Below, one piece after another: positions 43,714 to 53,400 of a stretch of 64,000 bases of DNA. This DNA comes from Leeuwenhoekiella polynyae (GTDB taxonomy: Bacteria; Bacteroidota; Bacteroidia; Flavobacteriales; Flavobacteriaceae). Location: the NCBI RefSeq assembly GCF_042683665.1, contig NZ_JBHUOO010000006.1. The stretch is one strand, 5' to 3'. Position numbers and translations under genes: made by a program. How positions within the stretch are numbered: the first letter of the stretch is position 1; every line of letters begins with the position of its first letter. The notes under the pieces were generated by a model. That model saw nothing but the letters and a program-made list of their open reading frames with translations. It was not told the DNA's origin and did no database searches.

Positions 43714-43797
43714 CTATTGAATAGTCTTTTGTATTTTGCCATATTTAAACTTCCTACTACCATATTATCGGTTTCTTACTTTGTTTATTTACACTCA
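43714..43797 (-). pseudogene. Decayed DUF3347 C-terminus
   Basis: The minus-strand frame reads NKVRNR, stop, YGSRKFKYGKIQKTIQ, stop. It aligns without gaps to the end of the DUF3347 protein at 44283 (EVKNPYYGSKMLKCGKVQ and KTIQ). The metal-type Cys is Tyr here and there are internal stops. The rest of the gene is lost. It shows that DUF3347 genes were duplicated in this island and one copy died. Confidence 0.75.
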
Positions 43798-44226
43798 ATT
43801 ATTTCCTTTTGCAATTAGGCTGTCCAATTCCATATACTTTTCTTTCATTAGGCTTAACGCAAAAGCTCCAGCAGAAGCTGTAAAGACTGAAAAGTCTAAT
43901 GCTCCTTTTATTCCAGTGGAAAATGTCATTGAAAGCGCAAATAGTAGCAGTAAAAATCCACTCCATTTTGCGAACAATTCTGTTTTAAATCCAATTATCA
44001 AGAAGAATGCAAAAATAATTTCAGCTGCGGTTGCAATAATTCCGATTGTTGAAATTAATGAGTCCGGAATCCAAGGATTTATCTGTTGTGTGTAGTTAAG
44101 AAAATTATCCCAATTCCCCCACACAGAAACATCTTTGTTCCACAATCCAAATCTATCAGCTACTGCCGATAAAAATCCGATTGATATTGCAAGTCGCAAA
44201 AAGAGTTTGATTATTTTAGTCCTCAT
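43795..44226 (-). CDS. DoxX-family membrane protein
   Basis: A 143-residue protein with four membrane segments. The DoxX pattern is visible: RLAISIGFLSAVADRFGLWN, TAAEIIFAFFLIIGFKTEL and GALDFSVFTASAGAFALSL. Function of this group is unknown; some members are part of redox systems. Confidence 0.85.
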   Translation of the reverse strand: MRTKIIKLFLRLAISIGFLSAVADRFGLWNKDVSVWGNWDNFLNYTQQINPWIPDSLISTIGIIATAAEIIFAFFLIIGFKTELFAKWSGFLLLLFALSMTFSTGIKGALDFSVFTASAGAFALSLMKEKYMELDSLIAKGNN

Positions 44227-44282
44227 CTTTGATTATTGTTGGTTGCTTAATTCTCTTGATTTTGGTCAAAAGGATTACAACT

Positions 44283-44843
44283 TTACTGAATTGTCTTTTG
44301 AACTTTCCCACATTTAAGCATTTTGCTGCCATAGTAGGGGTTTTTTACTTCATTACTTGTACTTAACCAAGCACTTCCTTTATCGTACATTGGGCAAAAT
44401 TGTTCATATAACGTGCTTTTTGTACCCGTAATAGCTACCATATCAGTAATATCCTTACTTAACGTTTTAAAGTGCTCGCGTTGGTGGTCTATCGCACTTT
44501 CAGAAATATGTTCTGCGTGCTCGGTAGCATCTTCTATGATATCGGCCAGCTCTTTTTGTTGTTCTTTTGAGTAACTACTCTTATCGAATTTTTTAAGAGA
44601 GGCTACCAATTTAGAACCTGATTGTGCCGCTTTCTTGGTGTCATCGCCTACCAAAGCATCTTTCAACATAAAATAATCGGCAAGAACCGTTTCTGCCGCT
44701 GGATTCATTTTGTCCATTTTCATTTTACTATGATCCATTTCCATTTCACCGTGCTTGTGGTTCATTTTTTCTTTTTCCTGGGCGTTGGTAAAAGAAACTG
44801 CTAACAATAGCATTACTGCTATACTCATTTTTAAATTTTTCAT
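44283..44843 (-). CDS. DUF3347 periplasmic protein, copy 1
   Basis: A 186-residue exported protein (signal SIAVMLLLAVSFTNAQ) with a short His/Met-rich stretch (HKHGEMEMDHSKMKMDKM) and a DUF3347 domain: HAEHISESAIDHQREHF, FCPMYDKGSAWLS, NPYYGSKMLKCG. Cys, Met and His residues are placed to bind copper. The same domain ends CusB, so this protein probably acts as a free copper carrier in the periplasm. Confidence 0.88.
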   Translation of the reverse strand: MKNLKMSIAVMLLLAVSFTNAQEKEKMNHKHGEMEMDHSKMKMDKMNPAAETVLADYFMLKDALVGDDTKKAAQSGSKLVASLKKFDKSSYSKEQQKELADIIEDATEHAEHISESAIDHQREHFKTLSKDITDMVAITGTKSTLYEQFCPMYDKGSAWLSTSNEVKNPYYGSKMLKCGKVQKTIQ

Positions 44844-44866
44844 TTTTATTATTTTTAAATTATTGT

Positions 44867-45319
44867 TTATAAACTATCTTTTAATTGTGTGATAAAATTG
44901 ATTAATTCTTCTGCCTCCGCTTCAGAAAACTTAGCATCTTTATGTATCAAAGTGTAAGAATCCAAAGGCATTTCTCCGCTTTCTATCTGTTTGATAATTG
45001 ATCGAAGTTTACTTGATTTTCTTCGGCTTGAAAGCGAATCCCATTCGTTAAAATTAAGTTCGGCCTTGCCTTCTTTAATGTGGTCTTCCAAAAACCAAGC
45101 AGCGGGTTGAATCTTATTATACCAAGGATATTGCGTATTGTTACTGTGACAATCATAGCAGGATACCTGTAATTTTTTCTGAATAGTTTCAGGAACATTA
45201 TGTACCAACATAAAATCAGTTTCGGGAACCGTATAACTTTGATTGCGTTCCGTGGGAATAAATTGAATCCCCACAAACCCTACCAGTGCTATTATTGCTA
45301 TGATTTTTAAAATTTTCAT
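44867..45319 (-). CDS. Haem-binding domain protein (c-type CxxCH)
   Basis: A 150-residue protein with an N-terminal membrane anchor or signal (IIAIIALVGFVGIQFIP) and a single haem c site Cys54-Cys57-His58 in VSCYDCHSN. The surrounding YPWYNKIQPAAWFLEDHIKE is typical of the haem_bd family. It could take part in periplasmic electron transfer, perhaps copper reduction. Its stop is directly followed by the DUF3347 lipoprotein gene (adjacent at 45319/45320). Confidence 0.88.
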   Translation of the reverse strand: MKILKIIAIIALVGFVGIQFIPTERNQSYTVPETDFMLVHNVPETIQKKLQVSCYDCHSNNTQYPWYNKIQPAAWFLEDHIKEGKAELNFNEWDSLSSRRKSSKLRSIIKQIESGEMPLDSYTLIHKDAKFSEAEAEELINFITQLKDSL

Positions 45320-45907
45320 TTAATTGATTTCCTTTTGCATTTCACCACAGGTCAACATTTTACTTCCATAATAAGGATTCTTAACGTCCTTGCTCATACT
45401 TAACCAATTACTACCTCCATCATACATTGGGCAGAATAGTTGATACAAGGTGTTTTCTGTACCGGTTATAGCAACCATATCTGTTACATCCTTACTTATG
45501 ATTTTAAAATGTTCTCGCTGGTGTGCTATATCACTTTCTGAAATATGTTCTGCGTGTTCTGTGGCATCTTCCATAATATCCTTGAGTTCCTGTTGCTCAC
45601 TATCTGAATAGCTGGATGCATCAAAATTTCCAAAAGTACTTGCAAGCGTTGCTCCCAATTCTTTTGCCTTATCATTGTCATCGCCTACAAGTGCATCTTT
45701 CAAGTTGAAATAATCTTTCAGGATTGCTTCTGCTTTTGCGTCTTGGTTGTCACTCATTGCCATATCATCTTTGTCATCCATAGACTCTTGGTACATCTCA
45801 TTGCTCATAGGTGCAGCTGGTTCATCTTTTTTTCCGTCCTTACAGGATATAGCCGTAAGGGTTAAGGTCATTACTAAAATACCGACGGTCATTTTTAATT
45901 TTTTCAT
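45320..45907 (-). CDS. DUF3347 lipoprotein, copy 2
   Basis: A 195-residue lipoprotein (VMTLTLTAISC) with an acidic Met-rich linker (MYQESMDDKDDMAMSDNQ) and a DUF3347 domain: HAEHISESDIAHQREHF, FCPMYDGGSNWLS, NPYYGSKMLTCG. It is a close paralogue of the protein at 44283, but membrane-anchored. The two are separated by the haem protein gene. Confidence 0.88.
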   Translation of the reverse strand: MKKLKMTVGILVMTLTLTAISCKDGKKDEPAAPMSNEMYQESMDDKDDMAMSDNQDAKAEAILKDYFNLKDALVGDDNDKAKELGATLASTFGNFDASSYSDSEQQELKDIMEDATEHAEHISESDIAHQREHFKIISKDVTDMVAITGTENTLYQLFCPMYDGGSNWLSMSKDVKNPYYGSKMLTCGEMQKEIN

Positions 45908-46026
45908 TTTAATTTCGATTTTAATAGTTAATATTTGATTTTAATTTATTGTTATACCTGTTTACACAGCTTAATTTTTTTTTACATAGTGCTATGTCTA
46001 ACAGATTTTTGGATTGCTTCTTTTTT

Positions 46027-46221
46027 TTATTTCTTTGAGCCTATAGCCTGCTTAATTTCTTCATACTCCTCTTTGGTTATCTCTCCTTTAGCGTACCTTT
46101 CATCAAGGACATCCATAGCCTTTGAACTTTTAGTCCGCTTTATTTTCTTTCCTCCTGCATAGATGAAAACACCTAGAATAATAACACCGAAAATGGTTAA
46201 GAAATCCCAATTGTAGTCCAT
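46027..46221 (-). CDS. SHOCT-domain small membrane protein
   Basis: A 64-residue protein with one membrane segment (FLTIFGVIILGVFIYAG) and a C-terminal SHOCT motif (LDERYAKGEITKEEYEEIKQ). SHOCT is a short oligomerisation or binding helix pair. It follows the multicopper oxidase gene by 18 bp. Confidence 0.85.
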   Translation of the reverse strand: MDYNWDFLTIFGVIILGVFIYAGGKKIKRTKSSKAMDVLDERYAKGEITKEEYEEIKQAIGSKK

Positions 46222-46239
46222 CGTTTTATTTTTTAGTCA

Positions 46240-48627
46240 TTAAAATCTTAGTGATAATCCTCCACCTGCACCAAAACGGTTATCATAACTTCCCATCAAT
46301 GAGAAATTTTTGGATAAAAGATATTCAACACCCGTACTCCAAGTAATCTCTTTTTTGAAATTATCTCCTTGAGGCAGGTCATCTACCCACCCAAAATCTG
46401 CTTGGTACTCGTACATCCCAAAAACAATAGTTCTAGGGAAAATGGTAATAGCACGGCTTAAGCTAATCTGCGGGCGTAGCTTACTATCCATCCTCACATC
46501 CAACGTAAATAAGTAGGGCGTAAGGTATCGTATCCCTGCTATAGCTGTTGTTGTTATTTCTTCAAGGCTATCCTCCATTTCGTTCTCGACATTTACACCG
46601 CCAAAAACGGTTAGATAATCATAGAGGTATCTATCGTAGGCAGCTTCAACCTCCATATTCCTGTTCCAACCATATTCGCCCCTCAAACTGAATTGGTTTC
46701 GGATATTTGAAGATATAAGGTTCAAAGTGGTCATATGTGATGCGGCATCTATCATTCCGTAGGAATAGAACTGGTCGGTCTCGTCAATAAGTTTAGATAC
46801 GGGATATTCCTTCAACCTTGGATCCCTAGGGGTATCATAACTTACAATACGCGCCATACCTCCCATCATATGGTATAGAATATGACAATGGAAAAACCAA
46901 TCGCCATATTCATCACCATAAAATTCAATGGTAACTTGTTTCATTGGTGGAACATTGACTGTGTGTTTTAAGGGTGAGTATTCCCCATTTTCGTTAATGA
47001 CCCTAAAAAAATGACCGTGTAGGTGCATTGGGTGGTGCATCATAGTCAGGTTATTGAAGGTAATCCTAGTTACTTCGTCTCCCTTGATTTTTATTTTATC
47101 TGCTTCAGATAGAGGAACCCCATTCAAACTCCAGATATAGCGCTGCATATTCCCGGTAAGGTTTAATAGGATATCCGTTACAGGAACATCTGGGTCATAA
47201 TTGGTCTTCTCCGGCGATTTCAAGTAGTCATAGTTATACTCTGAAAACATATTCATTCCCTGCATTCCATCTGCTTCGTCCATTTTCATATCATCCATTT
47301 GAGAGGCCTTTTTCATTTTGGTATCCATTTTTGTGTCCATCCCTGCCATTTTGGAATGGTCCATCTGCATTGAATCCTTTTTCATATCCATTTGCATTTC
47401 GTCCATTTTATGCTTCTTCATTTCCATACCCTTCATATTGGACTTGTCCATATTCATTGTACCCATATCCATATCTTTCATTCCTTCCATCTGCATTCCC
47501 CATTTTTCTTTCATCTCGTAACGCTCATCTTTGCCTGGTCGGAACTTTAAAGCGGGTGCACCCATTTTCATTTTCATTTTGGCCATTTGTTGCATCATCC
47601 CTATTTTATCAGGTTTGGATACATCGGGTGCAGCAACAATAGGTCCTTGGCCTAGGTATGCCGTTGCGGTACCAGAGCCGTCTTGGGCCATAATTTTATA
47701 TTCCAGTTTGCCGTTCTCCGGTATGGTTACGATAAAATCATAGGTTTCAGCGACCCCTATAAATGTCTTGTTATGCTTAACCGGTACTACATCTTTACCG
47801 TCTGCCGAGACAAGCAAAGGGTCAGGGCCGCCAAAGGCCATCCAGAACGAAGTAGAAGCAGAGCCGTCTATAATGCGAAGGCGCACTTTTTCGCCAGGTT
47901 TAAACTCGGGGTACTCCACTTTTTCTTCTCCATTAATTAAGAACGCTGGGTAATACACATCTGCCACATCTGCACTTTCCATACGCTGTCTCCAAAAATT
48001 TAATTGCGCCCCAAATGCGCCCCTTGCAATTACTTGGTTAAGCGGCGTAGCTGTTCCTTTTCTTATATTGTACCATTCTGTACCTCGCTTTAAAAACCGA
48101 AGTACATCCCGCGGTTTTTCGTTGGTCCAGTCAGATAGTACCAAAACCTGCTCTTTATCATACTCCAAGGTTTTTTCTTTGGGCTGTATTACAATTGAGC
48201 CGTAAACACCGCTCTGTTCCTGCAACATTGTATGGGAATGGTACCAATAGGTGCCGTTTTGCTTTATTGCGAATTCATATTTTAGTGTTTTACCGGGTTC
48301 TATGGGCGGTGTAGAAAGGTAGGGTACCCCATCATAAAAATTGGGCAACAACAAGCCGTGCCAATGGATGGATGTCTCCACGCTCATTTCATTTTTTACA
48401 TAGATTACTGCGTACTCCCCTTCGGTAAATTCGAGCGTTGGCCCTGGAATACCTCCGTTGACGGTCATCCCTTTTACTTCTTTACCGGCTTTATTAACCA
48501 TTTCTTCCTTTAGGGTCAACGTGTATTCGTGAACGGGTAGATTATCGACATTACCTTCCACGGACTGTGCAGATGCTGTATAGGTACACAGTAACAAAAG
48601 AATAAATGCATAGCTTATTTTTTTCAT
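46240..48627 (-). CDS. Multicopper oxidase fused to CopB-like outer-membrane barrel
   Basis: A 795-residue exported protein (signal LLLLCTYTASAQ). Copper-ligand motifs are HWHG at 88-91, HSH at 130-132, HPMHLHGHFF and FHCHILYHMMGGM. A long Met/His-rich insert (GMKDMDMGTMNMDKSNMKGM and more) lies in the middle. The last 170 residues form beta strands ending LSLRF, like a CopB (copper resistance B) barrel. CopA oxidase and CopB are normally separate proteins, so this is a fusion. It should oxidise Cu(I) in the periplasm. Confidence 0.9.
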   Translation of the reverse strand: MKKISYAFILLLLCTYTASAQSVEGNVDNLPVHEYTLTLKEEMVNKAGKEVKGMTVNGGIPGPTLEFTEGEYAVIYVKNEMSVETSIHWHGLLLPNFYDGVPYLSTPPIEPGKTLKYEFAIKQNGTYWYHSHTMLQEQSGVYGSIVIQPKEKTLEYDKEQVLVLSDWTNEKPRDVLRFLKRGTEWYNIRKGTATPLNQVIARGAFGAQLNFWRQRMESADVADVYYPAFLINGEEKVEYPEFKPGEKVRLRIIDGSASTSFWMAFGGPDPLLVSADGKDVVPVKHNKTFIGVAETYDFIVTIPENGKLEYKIMAQDGSGTATAYLGQGPIVAAPDVSKPDKIGMMQQMAKMKMKMGAPALKFRPGKDERYEMKEKWGMQMEGMKDMDMGTMNMDKSNMKGMEMKKHKMDEMQMDMKKDSMQMDHSKMAGMDTKMDTKMKKASQMDDMKMDEADGMQGMNMFSEYNYDYLKSPEKTNYDPDVPVTDILLNLTGNMQRYIWSLNGVPLSEADKIKIKGDEVTRITFNNLTMMHHPMHLHGHFFRVINENGEYSPLKHTVNVPPMKQVTIEFYGDEYGDWFFHCHILYHMMGGMARIVSYDTPRDPRLKEYPVSKLIDETDQFYSYGMIDAASHMTTLNLISSNIRNQFSLRGEYGWNRNMEVEAAYDRYLYDYLTVFGGVNVENEMEDSLEEITTTAIAGIRYLTPYLFTLDVRMDSKLRPQISLSRAITIFPRTIVFGMYEYQADFGWVDDLPQGDNFKKEITWSTGVEYLLSKNFSLMGSYDNRFGAGGGLSLRF

Positions 48628-48691
48628 AAGATTACTTTTTTTAAAATTAATATTGATTATGAGAAGTTTGTGTCATAATTATGGTTGTTAT

Positions 48692-49258
48692 CTACCTTAT
48701 TTGATCTAAAGGGTTTCTAATACTTTTTTGATTATTCTTATAATTAGTCAGACTCATACCAGTTTCACTTTTAAACAGCCTACTTAAATGATTTACATTA
48801 CTGTAATCAAGCAGCTGACTTATCTCCGTAAAATTACCCTCTTGTAATTGAATCAGCTCTTTCACTCTTTCTATCTTGAGTTTTATAAAGTATTTTTCTA
48901 TGGTAATATGCTCCGTAACAGAAAATATTTTACTGATTTTTGAGTACTCAAGGTTTAATTTACTTTCCAAATGCTTGGACAGCGTTTTATTTAATTGAAG
49001 TGGTAATTTTTGTAATAATTTAATAAGTTCAATTTTAACTTGCTCTACTAATTGCTGGTCTTGCGCCAGTAAAATTTCGAAACCATTGTTTTCTAAAACA
49101 TTTTTTATATTTTCAAAATCATCTATAGATTTCTCTTCGTAAATAATAGAACCCAATTCAATATGCTTTAAGTGAATCCCTAATGTTTCAACATCACTCT
49201 GGATTGTTTTAATACAGCGATTACACACCATATTTTTTATAAATAATTTCTTTTCCAT
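48692..49258 (-). CDS. HMA-like/AraC fusion regulator 2
   Basis: A 188-residue paralogue of the regulator at 28351 with the same length. The N-terminal site is again Cys12-Cys15 (KNMVCNRC), and the AraC domain ends with LSRLFKSETGMSLTNYKNNQ. It is placed between TolC and the multicopper oxidase genes and may regulate them. Its stop is followed by an intergenic gap of 64 bp before the oxidase. Confidence 0.88.
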   Translation of the reverse strand: MEKKLFIKNMVCNRCIKTIQSDVETLGIHLKHIELGSIIYEEKSIDDFENIKNVLENNGFEILLAQDQQLVEQVKIELIKLLQKLPLQLNKTLSKHLESKLNLEYSKISKIFSVTEHITIEKYFIKLKIERVKELIQLQEGNFTEISQLLDYSNVNHLSRLFKSETGMSLTNYKNNQKSIRNPLDQIR

Positions 49259-49262
49259 CCGG

Positions 49263-50480
49263 TTAGTTGATTAGGTAATTAACAATTGCAGATTGTGTGT
49301 AATACTTCTGTATCGATTCCACTTGATTTAACTGAAATTTGAGCTGTAACTCTTGGATATCCAGCACATCATTAAAATCAATGGTGCCCGTTTCATAGTT
49401 TTTAATGAGAATTTCTTCAGCATCTTCTGCTTGTTTCAGATTGTTCTCTTGTGTATTATATGCTATTCGTGCTTGGTTGCGTTGCGATATTGCTTTTGCG
49501 AAAGCGGATTCCAAAACATTCAATCGTTGTGCTTTTTGAGTCTCGATTTCTTGTTGGCGCAAGTCATTTTGCCTTGAAATAGATTTATACCGATTATTAA
49601 AAATGGGAATGGAAACTGAAACCATAGGCATTAGTATATCCTTTCCATTGTCTATTGGATTCATATCCGCTCGCTCGCTCACTGGTAGATAATCAACCCC
49701 AAAACCAAACATAGGTAATGCCTCACGCTGGTTGAGCAATTCAGATTGTGCTATAGATTCGTAGAGTTTATCATATTTAAGCAGTTCAGGATTAAGTGAT
49801 AGTGCATCTCTACCAGATACGGCGTTTTCACTTGGAATTTCCATTAATGTGACCACATCAACCATCATAGTTCCATCACGATTGAGTAGCTTATTGAAGG
49901 TGATTTGTTCTGACCCAAATTCCTCTTCGAGCACCTCTTTTTGCTGTTGCAATTCATTTTGACGAATCTGTAATCTCAAAACGTCAACAGAAGATGCCTT
50001 GCCTACTTCAACCGATGTAAGGGCAAGACGCTCATAGGTTTCTAATAATTTAATGTTCTTATCGAGCACCCTTTGCTTTGCTTGTATTTCATACAAACGA
50101 TAATAGGATTGAGCTACAGAAAGTGCCAGTTTTCTTTTGGCAATTATGATTTCCACATATTCAGCTTCAGCCATTGAGGCTGCATAATTTTCTCTTGCCG
50201 TTATGGTCCCGAACCAAGGCAACATTTGCTTAAAGCCAATACGTGCTCTCTGCGCCCCAACACGGGTCTCGGGCTCACTGACAAAGTACCCAGCACTCAC
50301 TTCAGTATTAGGCAGCCAGTTTGCTTCGTTCACTTTTTCTTCGGCGATGTTATAGCGCAGTTCAAAGGCTTGAATCTCGGGGTTGTTAGATTGTGCCTCT
50401 TCAATGTATGATTGTAGTTGTTGCGCTTTCGCGAAAGCGGAAACAAACAAAAGACAGGTAATAATTTTTATATTTTTCAT
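49263..50480 (-). CDS. TolC-family outer-membrane efflux protein
   Basis: A 405-residue protein with signal peptide (LFVSAFAKAQ) and the repeated helical pattern of OEP proteins: QSYIEEAQSNNPEIQAFELR, ARIGFKQMLPWFGT and AEDAEEILIKNYETGTIDF. It forms the outer-membrane channel of a copper RND system. Its ATG overlaps the stop of CusA by 4 bp. The signal-cleavage region is encoded by a perfect CGCTTTCGCGAAAGCG palindrome. Confidence 0.92.
   Translation of the reverse strand: MKNIKIITCLLFVSAFAKAQQLQSYIEEAQSNNPEIQAFELRYNIAEEKVNEANWLPNTEVSAGYFVSEPETRVGAQRARIGFKQMLPWFGTITARENYAASMAEAEYVEIIIAKRKLALSVAQSYYRLYEIQAKQRVLDKNIKLLETYERLALTSVEVGKASSVDVLRLQIRQNELQQQKEVLEEEFGSEQITFNKLLNRDGTMMVDVVTLMEIPSENAVSGRDALSLNPELLKYDKLYESIAQSELLNQREALPMFGFGVDYLPVSERADMNPIDNGKDILMPMVSVSIPIFNNRYKSISRQNDLRQQEIETQKAQRLNVLESAFAKAISQRNQARIAYNTQENNLKQAEDAEEILIKNYETGTIDFNDVLDIQELQLKFQLNQVESIQKYYTQSAIVNYLIN
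50424..50439. repeat. Palindrome CGCTTTCGCGAAAGCG
   Basis: Perfect 16-base palindrome inside the TolC signal peptide region, coding for AFAKA. An identical one is at 52870, with imperfect copies near 3071 and 49492. Confidence 0.6.
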
Positions 50481-53400
50481 TTGTTTGCTCGTTTAAGTTG
50501 GTACTCTTTTTTCCAGCTATATAATACTGGTACTAAAAAGTAGGATGTAATATCTATAATCATCCCACCGAAAATGGGGATTGCCATAGGTATCATAATA
50601 TCGCTTCCTTTTCCCGTAGAAGTAAGTACAGGTAAGAGTGCAAGCACGGTGGTAACAGTAGTCATCAAACACGGACGAATTCGCTTTCCAGCAGCTTCTA
50701 ATGTGGCAAGTCGGATTCCTTTTTTATCATTGGGATTCTCTCTGTCAAAAGTTTGTGTGAGGTAGGTAGCCATAACTACACCATCATCTGTTGCGATACC
50801 AAAAAGCGCAATAAAGCCAACCCAGACAGCAACACTTAGATTGATGGTTTTCATATTGAACAAATCCCGCATATTCTCACCAAAAAAGCTGAAATTGAAG
50901 AACCAATCCTGACCGTAAAGCCAAATCATTATAAAGCCACCTGCAAAGGCAACTGCGATTCCTGTAAATACCATCAACGAGGTGGAAACAGAACGGAACT
51001 GGAAATACAGAATCAAGAAAATAATAAGCAATGCCAAAGGCACAACTACGGAAAGTGTTTTTTCTGCGCGCAGCTGATTTTCATACGTACCCGTAAAACG
51101 GTAATTAATACCTTGTGGCACAATCAAATCACCATTGTCTATTTTTTGTTGAATGAGCGCTTGGGCATTTTCGACCACATCAACTTCGGCAAAACCATCG
51201 AGTTTATCAAACAGTACATACCCTATCAAGAAGGTGTCCTCACTTTTTATGACCTGTGGACCTTGTTCATAACGTATGTCTACCAATTCGCTCAGTGGAA
51301 CCGGACTTCCTTTCTCAACCGGAACATAAATATCTTTTAAATCTTCTGGGTTTGCACGCAACTCACGCGGATAGCGCACTCTTACTCCATACCGCTCACG
51401 ACCTTCTACCGTTTGAGTAAGCGGCATACCGCCCACAGCTACCTGAAGTACTTCCTGAACATCCATTATGGAAATTCCATAGCGTGCCAATTGGTCTCGT
51501 TTTATATCAATTAGTAAATAGGGCTTGCCCACAATACGGTCTGCAAAGACAGCTTGTTCTTTTACACCTTCAGCTTGTTTTAAAATGTCTTCGAGCTGTA
51601 GACCAAAAGCTTCTATTGTTTTCAAGTCTGGCCCTTTAACTTTTATACCCATAGGCGCACGCATACCTGTTTGAAGCATTACGAGCCTTGTCTCGATAGG
51701 TTGTAGTTTTGGTGCAGAAGTCACCCCTGGAAATTTGGTCACTTTCACAATCTCATTCCAGATATCGTCTGGGCTGTCGATTTCTGGCCGCCAGTTTCGG
51801 TAATATTCACCGCTGCCGTCTTCAATTAAATCGTTATGGGTTGCATTTGTTTTTAGTTGCGAGGCCTCATAATTAGCGTCATCATCGATTTCATTATTTG
51901 GATTAATAATGAATTTATCATTTTTCAGAACAAATAAACCATCATCGTTTACGCGGTAGCGTTGTCTCTCGCCATTCTTGTTTCGCATATATTCAGACTT
52001 ATACTGAATCACATTTTCATACATCGAGAGCGGCGCAGGGTCAAGAGCAGATTCTGTTCTACCCGATTTACCTACTACCGTTTCGATTTCAGGAATACTG
52101 GCTACGGCCATATCAAGCTGCTGTAACACACGCTTGTTTTCTTCAACACCTGCGTGTGGCAAGGATGTTGGCATTAACAGGAATGAGCCTTCGTTGAGCG
52201 ATGGCATAAATTCTTTACCCGTGTTGCGCATTATTATGGCCCCTAAAATCAACACTGTGGTCGGAATTATTAAAAACAGTAATCGGTTTTGAAGTGCCCA
52301 ACGTAATATAGTGTCGTAATATTTTTGGAAAATTGAAAACGCCCCCAGTAATCCGAAACAGATAATCGCAACAAAAATCAAGTTCATTATAATACCGCGG
52401 TCAAAACCTAGTGGTCGCCAGTATTCGGCTAGAAGGAAAACAATAGCAATACAAGAAATAACGATATGTATTAGATTGGCTCTTTTTGCCGTGATAATAT
52501 CGCGTACACTCAAAATTGCAACGATTCCATAGGCAATTAATATAATACCCAACCAATAACCATAGAAGATGGCTGTGATACCAAGGACGATGAGAACAGC
52601 ATTAATAATATATTTAGCGTGCTCCCTAATAGTACTCTTTTTGAAAAGGAATGCGGCAAATGGTGGTATCAAGAAAAGGGCGATAACCAAAGACGCCGTG
52701 AGCGCCATTGTCTTTGTAAATGCGAGTGGACGAAACAACTTTCCTTCAGCACCTATCATAGTGAATACAGGAATAAAACTGATAATGGTTGTTAATACTG
52801 CCGTTAAAATTGCACCAGAAACTTCAGCAGTTGCATTGTAGATGATTTCATTTGTGGTGTACTCGATTCCGCTTTCGCGAAAGCGTAATTTTTCATCTTC
52901 CAAATGCCGAATCATATTTTCGGCCAGTATAACGCCCACATCCACCATTGTACCTATAGCAATGGCAATCCCTGACAATGCTACAATATTTGCATCTACA
53001 TCAAAAAGTTTCATTGCAATGAAAACCATTAATACTGCAACGGGTAACAAACCTGAAATTAAGATGGATGCGCGTAGGTTGAACACCATTACGATAATGA
53101 CCAGAATGGTTATTAAGATTTCAAGCGTGAGTGCTTCATTAAGCGTGTGTAGGGTCTCTTGAATAAGCTGGGTACGGTCGTAAAAGGGGACAATGGTCAC
53201 TTGTGAGGTGCGGCCATCTGCCAGAACTTTTGTTGGAAGCCCAGATGACAGTTCAGCGATTTGCTCTTTTACATTATTGATAACTTCCATAGGGTTGGCG
53301 CCATATCGCGCTACCACAACACCACCAACAACTTCGGCACCTTCTTTATCTAAAATACCACGACGAGTTTGCGGTCCCAAATGAACAGTTGCGATGTCTT

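Noticed and set aside
47318..47743. Several plus-strand ORFs rich in Ser, Ile and Pro
   Set aside because: They are the reverse of the Met/His-rich repeat of the multicopper oxidase, which gives open frames by composition.
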